Below the pieces are notes generated by a model, which was given only the letters and a program-made list of their open reading frames with translations, was not told where the DNA came from and did no database searches. The position numbers and the translations under genes are program-made. This document shows positions 24,587 to 34,444 of a stretch of DNA of 64,000 nucleotides, one piece after another (position 1 is the first letter of the stretch; the number at the start of each line of letters is the position of its first letter). The stretch comes from CAZELM01 sp964512995. GTDB taxonomy: Bacteria; CSSED10-310. Location: the NCBI GenBank assembly GCA_964512995.1, contig CAZELM010000018.1, positions 23,645 through 87,644 of the forward strand. The letters are read 5' to 3'.

Positions 24587-26215
24587 ATGGGAAAACAAAT
24601 CATAAAATATGGAACTCAGTCATTGTCTTTGATTTTTATCATGCTGGGAATCCTGATGTTCATCAACATCCTGTCCGCTCGGTTCTTTGTAAGAGCAGAC
24701 CTGACGGAAAAAAAGGAATTTACCATCACGGACGCGACGAAACGAATTCTTTCCCAGCTTGATGATATTGCGAATATCCGGTTTTACTTTTCAAAGGATC
24801 TCCCCCCCCGACTTGCCAATCTTGAAAGCCAGGTCCGGGATCTTCTGGATGAGTATCAGGCTTACTCCAATGGTCATCTGAATGTCGATTTTATTGATCC
24901 GAGCAATGACGAGGAGATGAAAAAGAAGTTGCAGCGTCTGGGAATACCGGAGTTGCAACTCAATGTGATCGAGAAAGATCAGCAGCAAATCCGTAAAGCT
25001 TACCTGGGAATCTCGATCCAGTTTGGCGACAAGAGCCAGGTTATCCCGGTGATCAAGAGCCTCGAAAGCCTGGAATATGATCTGACATCCGCATTATTCA
25101 AAGTAACGGATTCCAAGGAGCGGATCATTGGCTGGATGGGAACACTCGGCGAAGAAACCGATCCGGGAGCTTATAAATCAGCATTCGAGCTTTTGAAAGA
25201 GCAATATGTCGTGAGAGAATTGCCCGTCGGGAAGGGTGATAAAATCGCTGCGAATACGGATATGATCGTTGTGGATGGAAAAGCACAATTGACGGATGCA
25301 GATCTGTTTGCGGTCGATCAGTTTCTGATGAATGGTGGTAAAGCGATTTTTATGGCTGATGCCGTGGAGATGTCCCGGGAATCGCTCTCCGCAACACCAT
25401 CCAGTCAGCCCATTCGTTCCCTTTTGGAAAGTTATGGTATCACGATCAAATCGTCACTGGTATGTGATCGAAAGAATGCACCGGCTCCGTTCAACAGCGG
25501 GTATGTCCGGTTCAGTCTCCCCTATCCGTTCTGGCCAAAAATTTTCCCGGAGACATTCAACAGGGACCGACCAGCGGTCAGTAATCTGGAATCTCTGGTT
25601 CTCCCATGGTGTTCTCCACTTGAATTTGATCCAAAACAAAATGAAGAATTGACATTCACCCCTCTGGTGAACACGTCCGAGGGAGCCTGGCTGGTCAATG
25701 AACCGTTCAATCTCGATCCCCAGCAACGATTCAATCTGCAAAAATCGGATTTACACCAGTATCTGCTCGCCCTTATCGCGGAAGGCAAATTTAAAAGCCA
25801 CTTTACCGGTAAGGAAGTTCCGGCAAAGCAGGATACATCGGGAGATGCCGAGGCGAAGAATGAGGATCCCATTCTGGAAACCCAGAAACCGACCAGTTTT
25901 GTCGTTATCGCGAATTCTCTGTTCCCCAATAACCAGTTTGTTCAGATGTTCCCAGAAAATATGGTCTTCTTTATCAACATCGCCGATACATTGACCATCG
26001 GTGACCAGTTGATTGGGATTCGGTCCCGGGTTGTTACGGAACGGCCGCTCATTTATGACACAGATGATGAAAAGGAGATTGAATCCACCAAGTCGTTCCA
26101 TCGGTTTATGGGAACGTTCCTGGCTCCAATCGTCGTCGTCGCCATTGGATTTATTCGTTTTTCATTACGCCGAAAACGAAAAATTCTGTATGCCAATATA
26201 TCTGGTGGGAGGTAG
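24587..26215 (+). CDS. GldG-like ABC accessory protein
   Basis: 542 residues from the ATG at 24587, six bases after AGGAG; a GTG two codons earlier overlaps the site. One N-terminal helix (LSLIFIMLGILMFINIL), a large periplasmic domain with GldG/ABC-auxiliary patterns (DLTEKKEFTITDATKRIL near the start, MIVVDGKAQLTDADLFAVDQ in the middle) and a C-terminal helix (FLAPIVVVAIGFIRF). Such proteins sit beside the permease and may bind the exported polymer. Substrate unknown. Confidence 0.88.
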   Translation: MGKQIIKYGTQSLSLIFIMLGILMFINILSARFFVRADLTEKKEFTITDATKRILSQLDDIANIRFYFSKDLPPRLANLESQVRDLLDEYQAYSNGHLNVDFIDPSNDEEMKKKLQRLGIPELQLNVIEKDQQQIRKAYLGISIQFGDKSQVIPVIKSLESLEYDLTSALFKVTDSKERIIGWMGTLGEETDPGAYKSAFELLKEQYVVRELPVGKGDKIAANTDMIVVDGKAQLTDADLFAVDQFLMNGGKAIFMADAVEMSRESLSATPSSQPIRSLLESYGITIKSSLVCDRKNAPAPFNSGYVRFSLPYPFWPKIFPETFNRDRPAVSNLESLVLPWCSPLEFDPKQNEELTFTPLVNTSEGAWLVNEPFNLDPQQRFNLQKSDLHQYLLALIAEGKFKSHFTGKEVPAKQDTSGDAEAKNEDPILETQKPTSFVVIANSLFPNNQFVQMFPENMVFFINIADTLTIGDQLIGIRSRVVTERPLIYDTDDEKEIESTKSFHRFMGTFLAPIVVVAIGFIRFSLRRKRKILYANISGGR

Positions 26216-26220
26216 TACAG

Positions 26221-27270
26221 ATGAAAAGATCAACGCTTTCGCTATTGATCGTGTTTGTTATTTTGGGAGTGGCTGTTGTGTTTATTGAGCAACCCTTCTC
26301 CAAGAAACAAGTTCAGCAATCGCCGGATATCGGGAGTCTGTTTCCGGGTTTCAATCGCGATCAGGTAACCAAGATACAATTTGGCTCGTTTGGTGGCGCT
26401 ATAACATTGGTAAAAGAGAATGATACATGGTTCGTCATCGATGCGGATCAACGATTCCCGGCGGATATAGACTCTGTTTCCAAAGTTTTTGATACGGTCC
26501 AGGAGATGAAATCAACGGAAAAAGTGTCGGACAATCCTGATAAGCACATCACGTTCCAGGTCAATGCACCGCAGCAGACTGAAACAACCGATCAGAACGG
26601 AAATACACAACCCTTTAACATGGGAACATTGGGAACGGAAGTGATTTTCTTCGATAGTTCGGATCAGGAACTGGTTCATCTGTTTGTCGGCAAGAATGGC
26701 TCAATGGATTTCATGACAACCTATGTCCGGAAGAGTGATTCCAACAGCGTGTTTTTAGTTGAAGGATATTTAAAATCAGTATTCGGAAAGAGTTCGGCTG
26801 CGAATTGGAAAGATCTGACGCTCTGCAAGGTAGAACCACAACAGATCACAAAAATGTCACTGAAGAAGGAAAAAGAGACAGTCACATTCGAAAGTTCGGA
26901 ATCTCAGACGGAAACCGGCGAGGCAGAAACCAAATGGCGGATGACCGAACCCAGGCAAGCCGACCTGGAGAACCCCCAGATGGAGCCACTGATCAATATG
27001 TTCCGGACATTCAAAGGTTCCGATTATGCCAGCCCCCTGGATGATCCTTCGGGTTATGGATTTGAAAAACCGACGGTCGTCGCAACGATCGACCTCAAAG
27101 AAGGCTCTCCCATTGTATTAACCGTTGGTGCAGAGACACAGGAAAAGGCGAATCATTACTTTGTGCGAAAAGATAATGATTCCCGGATCATGATCATTCC
27201 CAAATACCGCGTTGAAACATTGACCAAAAAAGCGGAGGAATTTCTCGGTGGAATGGCTCCACCCAAATAA
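26221..27270 (+). CDS. DUF4340 protein of the Gld-type module
   Basis: 349 residues with one N-terminal anchor helix (LSLLIVFVILGVAVVFIEQ). The rest is periplasmic beta-rich sequence of the DUF4340 kind, with repeated pieces such as FGSFGGAITLVKENDTWFV and LVHLFVGKNG. DUF4340 genes regularly follow gldA-F-G-type genes, as here, five bases downstream behind GGGAGG. Role unknown; probably an envelope partner of the exporter. Confidence 0.85.
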   Translation: MKRSTLSLLIVFVILGVAVVFIEQPFSKKQVQQSPDIGSLFPGFNRDQVTKIQFGSFGGAITLVKENDTWFVIDADQRFPADIDSVSKVFDTVQEMKSTEKVSDNPDKHITFQVNAPQQTETTDQNGNTQPFNMGTLGTEVIFFDSSDQELVHLFVGKNGSMDFMTTYVRKSDSNSVFLVEGYLKSVFGKSSAANWKDLTLCKVEPQQITKMSLKKEKETVTFESSESQTETGEAETKWRMTEPRQADLENPQMEPLINMFRTFKGSDYASPLDDPSGYGFEKPTVVATIDLKEGSPIVLTVGAETQEKANHYFVRKDNDSRIMIIPKYRVETLTKKAEEFLGGMAPPK

Positions 27271-27306
27271 ACCCGCCCGTGGATTATTTCGATGTGGTGA
27301 TGCCTG

Positions 27307-27999
27307 GTGACAGCGGATCAACCATTGAAACGGATTCGGATTCCGGAGTCATCAGAACAGATAACATATTGCGCCAGAGGGCTTCCCGTTTCACAGGAAG
27401 CCCTCTTTTTGGCAGCGTTCACCGTATCGAGATATCCACGCTATACCACGGTGTGTGACCTGGGTTCTGGAGCGGGTCTATTGGCGCTCATATTGGGAGC
27501 ATTGAATCCTGTCAGCCGTGTGACCGGAGTCGAACTCCAGCAGGAACTCGTCCAGACCGCCGAGAGTAATGCCAAATTCAATCAGATGGAGAATCGGGTG
27601 TCGTTTACATGGGGGGATCTCCGGGATCAGAATGTCCTCCCCGGCCATTATTCACAGGATCTGGTTATTGCGAATCCTCCATTCCGCAAGATCAGATCGG
27701 GTAAAGTGAGTCCCAGAGCTGAAATTTCCCGATCATGTCATGAAATCACAGCTACTCTTAGTGATTATGTGTTTGCAGCAGCATTGATTCTGAAACACAA
27801 CGGTTGTTTTGCCTGTGTAACGCTTCCGGAACGTTTTATCGAGTTGTCCAATCTCATGATGGCTCGCAAACTCACCCCAACGGATGTCCAGTTCGTACAT
27901 CATTTCCCGGATCATCCCGCGAATGCTGTGTTGATTCTGGCAAGAAAAAATGGCCGAGCCGGGCTCCGGATCTATCCGCCCAAAATAGTCAGATCATAA
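27307..27999 (+). CDS. SAM-dependent N6-adenine methyltransferase, TrmN6-like
   Basis: 230 residues. Motif I VCDLGSGAGLLALIL binds S-adenosylmethionine; the acidic VTGVELQ follows and the catalytic NPPF motif (VIANPPFRK) marks amino-group methylation of adenine or glutamine. N-terminal QITYCARGLPVSQEALFLAAF corresponds to the opening of tRNA1(Val) A37 methyltransferases (YfiC/TrmN6). GTG start, weak site. RNA specificity is inferred from family resemblance. It ends 16 bases from a convergent gene. Confidence 0.85.
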   Translation: MTADQPLKRIRIPESSEQITYCARGLPVSQEALFLAAFTVSRYPRYTTVCDLGSGAGLLALILGALNPVSRVTGVELQQELVQTAESNAKFNQMENRVSFTWGDLRDQNVLPGHYSQDLVIANPPFRKIRSGKVSPRAEISRSCHEITATLSDYVFAAALILKHNGCFACVTLPERFIELSNLMMARKLTPTDVQFVHHFPDHPANAVLILARKNGRAGLRIYPPKIVRS

Positions 28000-28015
28000 T
28001 TGCCGTTCCGTCATA

Positions 28016-28591
28016 CTACTGCGTTTTCTTAACACTTGAAATAACGTCAACACTCTCTGAGCGGGTCTTGATATTATTCGCGCCCGAAGATCGATTATGA
28101 AGTATTAGATTTTCCAGTTCTTCCTTGCCTATTCGCTTTGAGCTGTCAGCGTTCCAGAATTCATTCCAATAATCATCATTTTTTACCATATCAATAAGAT
28201 AGAAAGAGCTCTCTAACCAATTTCCAGAACTATTGATCATTTCAATTGAGATTTCTTTGTATTGCTTAAATTTATTATATTCAAATAATATCAGATAAAC
28301 ATTCTCTGTATCTGTATTGAAAATCCTGTAATGCGCATTTCTATAGAGACGGAAGAACCAGGGAGTAAGAATCCCTATTTTTTTTATCTCAGATTTTGTA
28401 TTGACCTGAATAAAACAACCCTGATTGTAGAAAGGTCCGACAGATCTGATCATAAGCTCCTTATAATTGATTTTTGTTATCATAATGTCTCGGTAACGGT
28501 CTAATCTGTAACTACTTAAAAGTCCATTCAATAGGAATATATTTACACCTGAACATATAAGAAGAACTATCAACTTGAAAATCTTGTTCAT
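28016..28591 (-). CDS. Unknown protein with N-terminal membrane anchor (paralogue A)
   Basis: 191 residues from an ATG at 28591, picked because its start MNKIFKLIVLL matches the start of the neighbouring paralogue (MNKVSKLIVLF); an ATG four codons earlier is possible. One anchor helix at 5-27, then a soluble domain with no family I recognise. Its DNA is clearly more AT-rich than the flanking genes, suggesting recent acquisition. No motif, enzyme residue or repeat is visible. Confidence 0.65.
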   Translation of the reverse strand: MNKIFKLIVLLICSGVNIFLLNGLLSSYRLDRYRDIMITKINYKELMIRSVGPFYNQGCFIQVNTKSEIKKIGILTPWFFRLYRNAHYRIFNTDTENVYLILFEYNKFKQYKEISIEMINSSGNWLESSFYLIDMVKNDDYWNEFWNADSSKRIGKEELENLILHNRSSGANNIKTRSESVDVISSVKKTQ

Positions 28592-28814
28592 TTCCACTTT
28601 CAACAGTATTTTATATCACAAAAACAGTAATCCCAACAGTGATCCTTCTGGATTTTTTTTGTGTGAACATTCGAATTGGAACTTATCCCCGTATTTCCTG
28701 TCTGAATCATTCGCAATGGAAGATTTCAAATGACATCTCCCGAACTTTTTGAATAAAAGGTTCATCTTGTTTCATGTGATAAAATAGTCCTACAGAATTC
28801 AACTGAATTTCAGT

Positions 28815-29753
28815 TTAGTTCTGGTAAGAATTGAAGATTTCAACTTTGCCTGGAATTTTCATGTTCCTTTCCAAATTTCTTAATATGTCTTCCTTTAAAA
28901 AAAAGATCCAACCATCAAACCTGCCAATTGTCTCGAATTCTTGAGTTTTTAAGTTGAAAAGATGGTGAAAATCCGGTTTGTAATCATAAACATCTCTAAT
29001 CAATACTTCATCATCTGCCCAAGGATTCATATCTTCTACATAATAAGGAGAAGCTGCTTGTGTTGCCCGAGGGATTATTAATTCAGAATCCGTTATGAAA
29101 GATGTGTTGTTTTCCTTGAAAACGATACAGTTAATACCGGTTATTATTGAATATGGCACTCGGATGCCTTCCGCTGAAAATACAAATATCCTGCAATCTT
29201 TTGAAAAAATAGTATCAGGAGAACATTCCAATTTTATGATTGGTTTCTCTATGCAGTTTGTCTTTCTGATCTCTGCGCCAAGATAAAAATAGGTCCTGCT
29301 CGGATCAAAGCCAAAACGATCGAATCTTTTTACTATCAGTTTTCCCTGATCCCGGAATGTTATTCCTTCTGCCAGGTTATCTGACCAGGCAATGAATTCA
29401 TCTGAATCATTTAGAAAGCTAACTTCTGCTGGTTGTTTTAGTATCTTAATAGTATTCGATGATGCAACGATGATTCTTTTCTCTTTTTTTAAACCAGAAC
29501 ATTCTTTAAATATAATCTGATCACCAGATGCATTTCTTATTAAAGAAAAATTTCCGGAAATATCTAACGCAGCGAGAAAATCATCGACTTCCTGATAACG
29601 ATATATAAATATGTTGGATTTGATGTTTCCTGTTATACTTTCCTGTAACCGGTCCTCGGACCTGTAGTATCTTATAACTTCATTCCATAAGAATACAATT
29701 ACACATGAATTTATGAGGGTAAAAAGAACTATCAGCTTAGAAACCTTGTTCAT
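28815..29753 (-). CDS. Unknown protein with N-terminal membrane anchor (paralogue B)
   Basis: 312 residues. The first ~45 residues (MNKVSKLIVLFTLINSCVIV and the following YYRSEDRLQE) resemble the start of the gene at 28016, including the GAAATGAACAAG context around the start; the rest differs. The body, with FLAALDISGNFSLIRN, FIAWSDNLAEGITF and WIFFLKEDILRNLERN, may be beta-propeller-like, but I cannot assign it. AT-rich like its neighbour. An envelope-anchored outer-face protein of unknown role. Confidence 0.65.
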   Translation of the reverse strand: MNKVSKLIVLFTLINSCVIVFLWNEVIRYYRSEDRLQESITGNIKSNIFIYRYQEVDDFLAALDISGNFSLIRNASGDQIIFKECSGLKKEKRIIVASSNTIKILKQPAEVSFLNDSDEFIAWSDNLAEGITFRDQGKLIVKRFDRFGFDPSRTYFYLGAEIRKTNCIEKPIIKLECSPDTIFSKDCRIFVFSAEGIRVPYSIITGINCIVFKENNTSFITDSELIIPRATQAASPYYVEDMNPWADDEVLIRDVYDYKPDFHHLFNLKTQEFETIGRFDGWIFFLKEDILRNLERNMKIPGKVEIFNSYQN

Positions 29754-29849
29754 TTCTTTGAGAACTCAAAACCGATAAAACTTTTTTTCAGCACGTGCGT
29801 TATCCTCTTCAGAGAAACGGGTCATGTCTGTTAACAAAGGAGGTATAAC

Positions 29850-32291
29850 ATGAAACGGCATTCAATCATTTCGGTAGTATCACTCATTGTGGCAGTTCAA
29901 CTTGTTTGGTTCAATCTGAGCCGTGCTCAGGATGATGTATTCAATGTGGGACAGGGATCACTCCGGATTCTTCCGGATAACGGGAACACCATCGATCGCC
30001 CGGTGATCGATCTCCCATTGAAACACACTACTGTCAATGCGAGTATATCCGGATTCCTCTCGCGAGTCACCGTCACTCAGCATTTTGAAAACAATCAGAA
30101 TCATCCGGTGGAGGCAGTTTATGTGTTTCCCTTGCCGGATCAGGCTGCTGTGGATTCCATGACCATGACGATTGGTGAGAAAGTGATCAAAGGCGTCATC
30201 AAGGAACGTCACGAAGCGGAAAAAATTTACGATGAAGCTCGGAGTTCCGGGAAGACCGCATCGCTTCTGACACAGGAGCGGCCGAATATTTTCACCCAGT
30301 CCGTGGCTAATATCATCCCCGGGGATCGCATCGATATCACGATCAGCTACGTTCAGGATCTGAAATACGATGACGGTCAATATGAATTCAACTTCCCCAT
30401 GGTGGTCGGACCGCGTTTTATACCTGGAACTCCCATCGGTCATTCTGGCGGCGGATGGGCGCATGATACCGATCAGGTGCCAGATGCCTCCCGGATCAGT
30501 CCACCGGTCCTGAAGCCAGGCGTTCGGTCCGGTCATGATATTGAAGTGCATGTCACGCTGGATGCGGGGCTGCCGATCCGCGATCTTCAGAGCCCGTCAC
30601 ATCAGATCAACCTGGAATATCAGAACGAACAATCCGCCACCGTATCACTCCGCCCATCGGATACCGTACCGAACAAGGATTTTATTCTTCGATATGCTGT
30701 TTCTGGAAAACTGCCGGAAGCCGCACTCCTGACGCATGCGGACGATCGTGGAGGATTTTTCTCTCTGATGATCCAGCCGCCGGTGGATGTGGATATCCGG
30801 GAAGTGACTCCCAAAGAAATGATTTTTGTGGTGGATTGCTCGGGATCCATGATGGGAGCGCCGATTGAGAAGGCCAAGGAAGCCATGCGGAAATGCATCG
30901 CAGGCATGAATCCAAAGGATTCGTTTCAGATCATCCAGTTTTCTAACTCCGCATCGGGATTCTCTCCGAGGCCGGTCCCCAATACATCCGAAAACGTGAA
31001 ACGGGGACTGGCTTTTATCGATCAGATGTCCGGGAGCGGCGGAACACAGATGATCGAAGGGATCAAGGCGTCCCTGGACTATCCTGCTGATCCCGCCCGA
31101 CTGCGAATCGTGTTTTTCATGACGGATGGATACATCGGCAATGAGACCGAGATTCTGGCGGCCATTGAACAGCGGCTCAGAAATGCGCGATTGTTTTCGT
31201 TCGGAGTCGGTTCCAGTGTCAATCATTATCTCCTGGATCGGATGGCGGAAGTCGGACGTGGGTTTGTGCAGTATGTCCGGCCGGACGAGGACACGCAACG
31301 GGCTGTTGATCTGTTCTATCATCGCATTCAAAATCCGCTCCTGACAGATATTTCCGTGGATTGGAACGGTCTGGATATCAAGGATGTCTATCCCGCGGTT
31401 ATTCCCGATTTATTCTCCGCTCAGCCTGTGATCCTGCATGGTCGGTATGGCCGTGCGGGATCGGCTGCCATCACCGTTCATGGGAAATATCATGGGAGTG
31501 ACTGGTCGCAGCGCATTGACATTGAACTTCCTGAAACTGAACCCGACCATGACGTACTGGCATCGATATGGGCTCGGAGCCGCATCAAGATGCTGATGTC
31601 CCGGATGTTTCAGCGGAACGAGCCGGAGATTGTCAGGGAGATCACGGATTTGGCCATTCAGTACCGGTTGATGAGTCAATACACGGCATTTGTGGCGGTC
31701 TCCGAGGAGATCAGAAACAAAGATGGCCGTCTGGAAACCGTTCAGATCCCCGTTGAGATACCGGATATGGTCAGCTACGAGGGTGTATTTGGAGACAGCG
31801 ATGCCAGCATCGTTTCCAAGGCAATTGGATACGTTGCCGGAGGTTCCGCGAAAGGATTGCCAGCGCCTTCACAAGCCATCAAATCGAAGTCTTACAGCGT
31901 CGCTCAGGAAAGCCGTGGAATGGATGTGATGGAAGAACTCGAAGCTTCCCGGACCACCCAGGATGCTCCACGGAACAAAAACGAAGAAAAAAGTGACCAC
32001 CAAGTGGTTCACTTTCAAATTGGTATGGTGTCTGGAGGAGTGACACGGACAAGCGCTGAAAAGGCACTCGATGCCATCATGGAATCTCTGAAAACAGCGA
32101 TATCCAATCAGACCACAGGAAGCATGATCCTTCAACTGACAGTGGATCGTTACGGAAACATTCAGAAGGTGGATGTGTTGAAGAATAGCTTTGCAGATAA
32201 AATTCTGGAGAAAACACTGATCGAGCGGATCCAAAAAGACATGAAACTGGACACGGGTGATGGATCCGTGACATTGGAAATCCGCGTGTAA
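29850..32291 (+). CDS. VIT and von Willebrand A domain protein with TonB-C-like tail
   Basis: 813 residues. Signal peptide 1-26. A VIT domain at about 40-165 (VTQHFENNQNHPVEAVYVFP, then the conserved GVIKERHEAEKIYDEA). The vWA domain at about 322-500 has an intact MIDAS motif DCSGSMMG. The C-terminal 90 residues (ILQLTVDRYGNIQKVDVLKN ... LEKTLIERIQKD) resemble the TonB C-terminal fold used for energy coupling or multimer contact. Secreted or periplasmic; a metal-dependent adhesion or complex-assembly protein. Strong AAAGGAGG start. A strong terminator follows, so the gene is probably monocistronic. Confidence 0.87.
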   Translation: MKRHSIISVVSLIVAVQLVWFNLSRAQDDVFNVGQGSLRILPDNGNTIDRPVIDLPLKHTTVNASISGFLSRVTVTQHFENNQNHPVEAVYVFPLPDQAAVDSMTMTIGEKVIKGVIKERHEAEKIYDEARSSGKTASLLTQERPNIFTQSVANIIPGDRIDITISYVQDLKYDDGQYEFNFPMVVGPRFIPGTPIGHSGGGWAHDTDQVPDASRISPPVLKPGVRSGHDIEVHVTLDAGLPIRDLQSPSHQINLEYQNEQSATVSLRPSDTVPNKDFILRYAVSGKLPEAALLTHADDRGGFFSLMIQPPVDVDIREVTPKEMIFVVDCSGSMMGAPIEKAKEAMRKCIAGMNPKDSFQIIQFSNSASGFSPRPVPNTSENVKRGLAFIDQMSGSGGTQMIEGIKASLDYPADPARLRIVFFMTDGYIGNETEILAAIEQRLRNARLFSFGVGSSVNHYLLDRMAEVGRGFVQYVRPDEDTQRAVDLFYHRIQNPLLTDISVDWNGLDIKDVYPAVIPDLFSAQPVILHGRYGRAGSAAITVHGKYHGSDWSQRIDIELPETEPDHDVLASIWARSRIKMLMSRMFQRNEPEIVREITDLAIQYRLMSQYTAFVAVSEEIRNKDGRLETVQIPVEIPDMVSYEGVFGDSDASIVSKAIGYVAGGSAKGLPAPSQAIKSKSYSVAQESRGMDVMEELEASRTTQDAPRNKNEEKSDHQVVHFQIGMVSGGVTRTSAEKALDAIMESLKTAISNQTTGSMILQLTVDRYGNIQKVDVLKNSFADKILEKTLIERIQKDMKLDTGDGSVTLEIRV

Positions 32292-32336
32292 TGGAATCTC
32301 AGAGATTCATGGACTGATCGAAACTGGGTGAAATGG

Positions 32337-32380
32337 GCGTCCTGATTTTCCGGGTACGGAGATCGGGACGCTTTTTTTTT
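32337..32380 (+). terminator. Rho-independent terminator after the VIT/vWA gene
   Basis: Ten-pair stem with one G-T pair: GCGTCCTGAT at 32337-32346 pairs with ATCGGGACGC at 32362-32371, followed by nine T. It lies 46 bases after the stop of the VIT/vWA gene. Confidence 0.85.
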
Positions 32381-32450
32381 ACGGTCAAGATGATATCATT
32401 CAGAAGCGATTCCGGAATGACCTCGTATATTGAAAGGGAATGACGTTCTC

Positions 32451-33230
32451 ATGAAACAATGGTTCCGATGGCGTGCGGTTCATGTGGATATTCTTTATTT
32501 TCTCCTGATTATGGGTTGTATCGGAATCCAGGGATGCCATCGGCATCAGCCTGTCCCCCGCCCTGGTCATGCACCTTCATTTGAACTCGATCTGCTTCAC
32601 TACTGCATTCAGGTCGGTGCATTTTCTCAGGCGGACAATGCCCTAAGGTTGACGGATTCGCTCAGAGACAAGGGACTGGATGCGTATTATTTCATCGCCG
32701 AAGACGGTCTTTATAAAGTGCGGTTCGGGGATTATCCGGATAAATCATCCGCCATGGCTGAAGCAGAACGACTCCGCCGAATCGGCAGTATTGAGGAATA
32801 CTATATTGTTCAGCCGCATGAATATGAGTTCAGTCAGGAAGATACAGATCAGAACCGGATTCGTCAAAAATTGATTGCTACCGCGCAACGTTTTATAGGT
32901 CGCCCCTATATTTATGGCGGCCGGTCGGACAGGGGATTTGATTGCAGCGGTTTGACCATGACCGTTTATAAGCTCAATGGATTGAACCTTCCACGGACTT
33001 CCCGGGAGCAATATCAGGCGGGACAGAGCGTCTCCAGGAAAGAAATACAGCCGGGTGATCTGGTTTTTTTCTTCACTCAGTCATCGCACACGGTTTCTCA
33101 CGTTGGAATTTATACAGGTAAGGATTATTTTATTCACGCATCATCCAGAGATCGGAAAGTCCGTCTGGATCGATTATCTGGGAAATACTTTCGTAAACGG
33201 TTTGCAGGCGCTCGATCCTATATCCGGTGA
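32451..33230 (+). CDS. SPOR-NlpC/P60 lipoprotein, cell-wall endopeptidase
   Basis: 259 residues from the ATG at 32451 (GGGA upstream); a TTG seven codons earlier has no site. Lipobox IQGC with the lipidated Cys at 29. A SPOR domain at about 46-120 (YCIQVGAFSQADNALRLTDS) would bind denuded septal glycan. The NlpC/P60 domain at about 142-255 has the full catalytic triad pattern: Cys in FDCSGLT, His in SHVGIYTG and His in FIHASS. It should cleave stem peptides of peptidoglycan at the division site or during remodelling. Fusion of SPOR and NlpC/P60 fits daughter-cell separation. Confidence 0.92.
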   Translation: MKQWFRWRAVHVDILYFLLIMGCIGIQGCHRHQPVPRPGHAPSFELDLLHYCIQVGAFSQADNALRLTDSLRDKGLDAYYFIAEDGLYKVRFGDYPDKSSAMAEAERLRRIGSIEEYYIVQPHEYEFSQEDTDQNRIRQKLIATAQRFIGRPYIYGGRSDRGFDCSGLTMTVYKLNGLNLPRTSREQYQAGQSVSRKEIQPGDLVFFFTQSSHTVSHVGIYTGKDYFIHASSRDRKVRLDRLSGKYFRKRFAGARSYIR

Positions 33231-33366
33231 GGTGAAGGCATTGTGAAGATTGAAAACAAGATTGATTCTGGAGATGGCATCTCCAGGATACGAAACCGGT
33301 CAGAAGAACATGAACGGAGTTCAATCAAAAGCCAGAGTAGCGTCGAGATCCAAGTCAGGAGTTGAT

Positions 33367-34326
33367 ATGAGCATTACCATACGGCCGGAGACCGTAACGG
33401 ATTACCCACAAATTGCGGAGTTGCATGCCCGAGCATTTGCCTGCCAGTCGAACCACGCCGCAGAGACGATCCTCGTGGATATGCTCCGGCATCGCGGACG
33501 TTATGATCCGGAATTGTCGCTCGTTGCGGAACGGATGGGCCGAGTCATTGGGCACGCCTTTTTTTCTCCATTTACGATGATGCTCAGAAACCATGAAATT
33601 ATGGCCGTGAATCTGTCTCCCATCGGTATTTTACCTGAATTTCAGCGGAAGGGAGTCGGGAGGGAGTTGATTTGGAAAGGGCATCAGATTGCTTGTGAAA
33701 AAGGGTATTCATGTTCGTTTTTATGGGGTCATGCCACCTATTACCCCCGATATGGATATATTCCCAGAACGTTCTGCGGGGGATTTATTCAGATCCCCTG
33801 TGGGCAGATACCCAAGCATTACGGTAATGTCATTGAACGTCCTGTTACATCGAATGATATTCCGCATCTGACCAGGATGTGGCGTTCATGGGTTCGGGAT
33901 GCAGAACTCGCATTATTCCCAGGTGATTCGGTTCTGGATTGGATGACATTTTCGACTCAGATAAAAGCCTCTGTCGTCGAAATTGATGGACTGATGAAAG
34001 GCTATCTCCGATACAATGCTTTTGTTCCTCATCGGTTGAAGTATTTTTTATCGGAGGATAAACTTTCTACGTTACAGATACTGAATTATATTTATGACAA
34101 GGTCAAATATGACACCGATTTCATCACACTGCCGGTGCATCCTTCATCCTATCCCGTCTCCAACTGGCTGCATGTTTCTTACTCGAGCAATATCCGAACT
34201 CATGAAGCGCATATGATAAAAATTCTGAATGATTCGAAGTTCCTTCAGGAATATTGTGATGATGCGGAATCTGGGCGGATTGTTCCGGGGCTTTTGCTGC
34301 TCCCTCCGTTATATGATATTTGTTGA
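33367..34326 (+). CDS. GNAT-family N-acetyltransferase with long C-terminal extension
   Basis: 319 residues. Start ATG at 33367 is set by AGGAG five to six bases upstream; the frame is open 39 codons further up without a site. Residues 1-160 are a YhbS-type GNAT domain: ITIRPETVTDYPQIAELHAR, then the acetyl-CoA loop ILPEFQRKGVGRELI and GHATYYPRYGYIP. The remaining 150 residues are unlike the usual single-domain members and may be a second, decayed GNAT or substrate domain, as in Eis-type enzymes. The acceptor is unknown. Confidence 0.82.
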   Translation: MSITIRPETVTDYPQIAELHARAFACQSNHAAETILVDMLRHRGRYDPELSLVAERMGRVIGHAFFSPFTMMLRNHEIMAVNLSPIGILPEFQRKGVGRELIWKGHQIACEKGYSCSFLWGHATYYPRYGYIPRTFCGGFIQIPCGQIPKHYGNVIERPVTSNDIPHLTRMWRSWVRDAELALFPGDSVLDWMTFSTQIKASVVEIDGLMKGYLRYNAFVPHRLKYFLSEDKLSTLQILNYIYDKVKYDTDFITLPVHPSSYPVSNWLHVSYSSNIRTHEAHMIKILNDSKFLQEYCDDAESGRIVPGLLLLPPLYDIC

Positions 34327-34444
34327 GTCTCCTCAGAACATTCATATTTGTTATTCATTCCTCAAACTTCCAATTGAAAAACGATTGAGAAGGACTCAAT
34401 GAACGGAAGGCATGTTTATAAGCTGGTTTTGATTGAGTTAAACA

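Noticed and set aside
30645..31331. 228-codon minus-strand open frame inside the VIT/vWA gene
   Set aside because: Antisense to a well-supported vWA domain; His/Arg-rich shadow.
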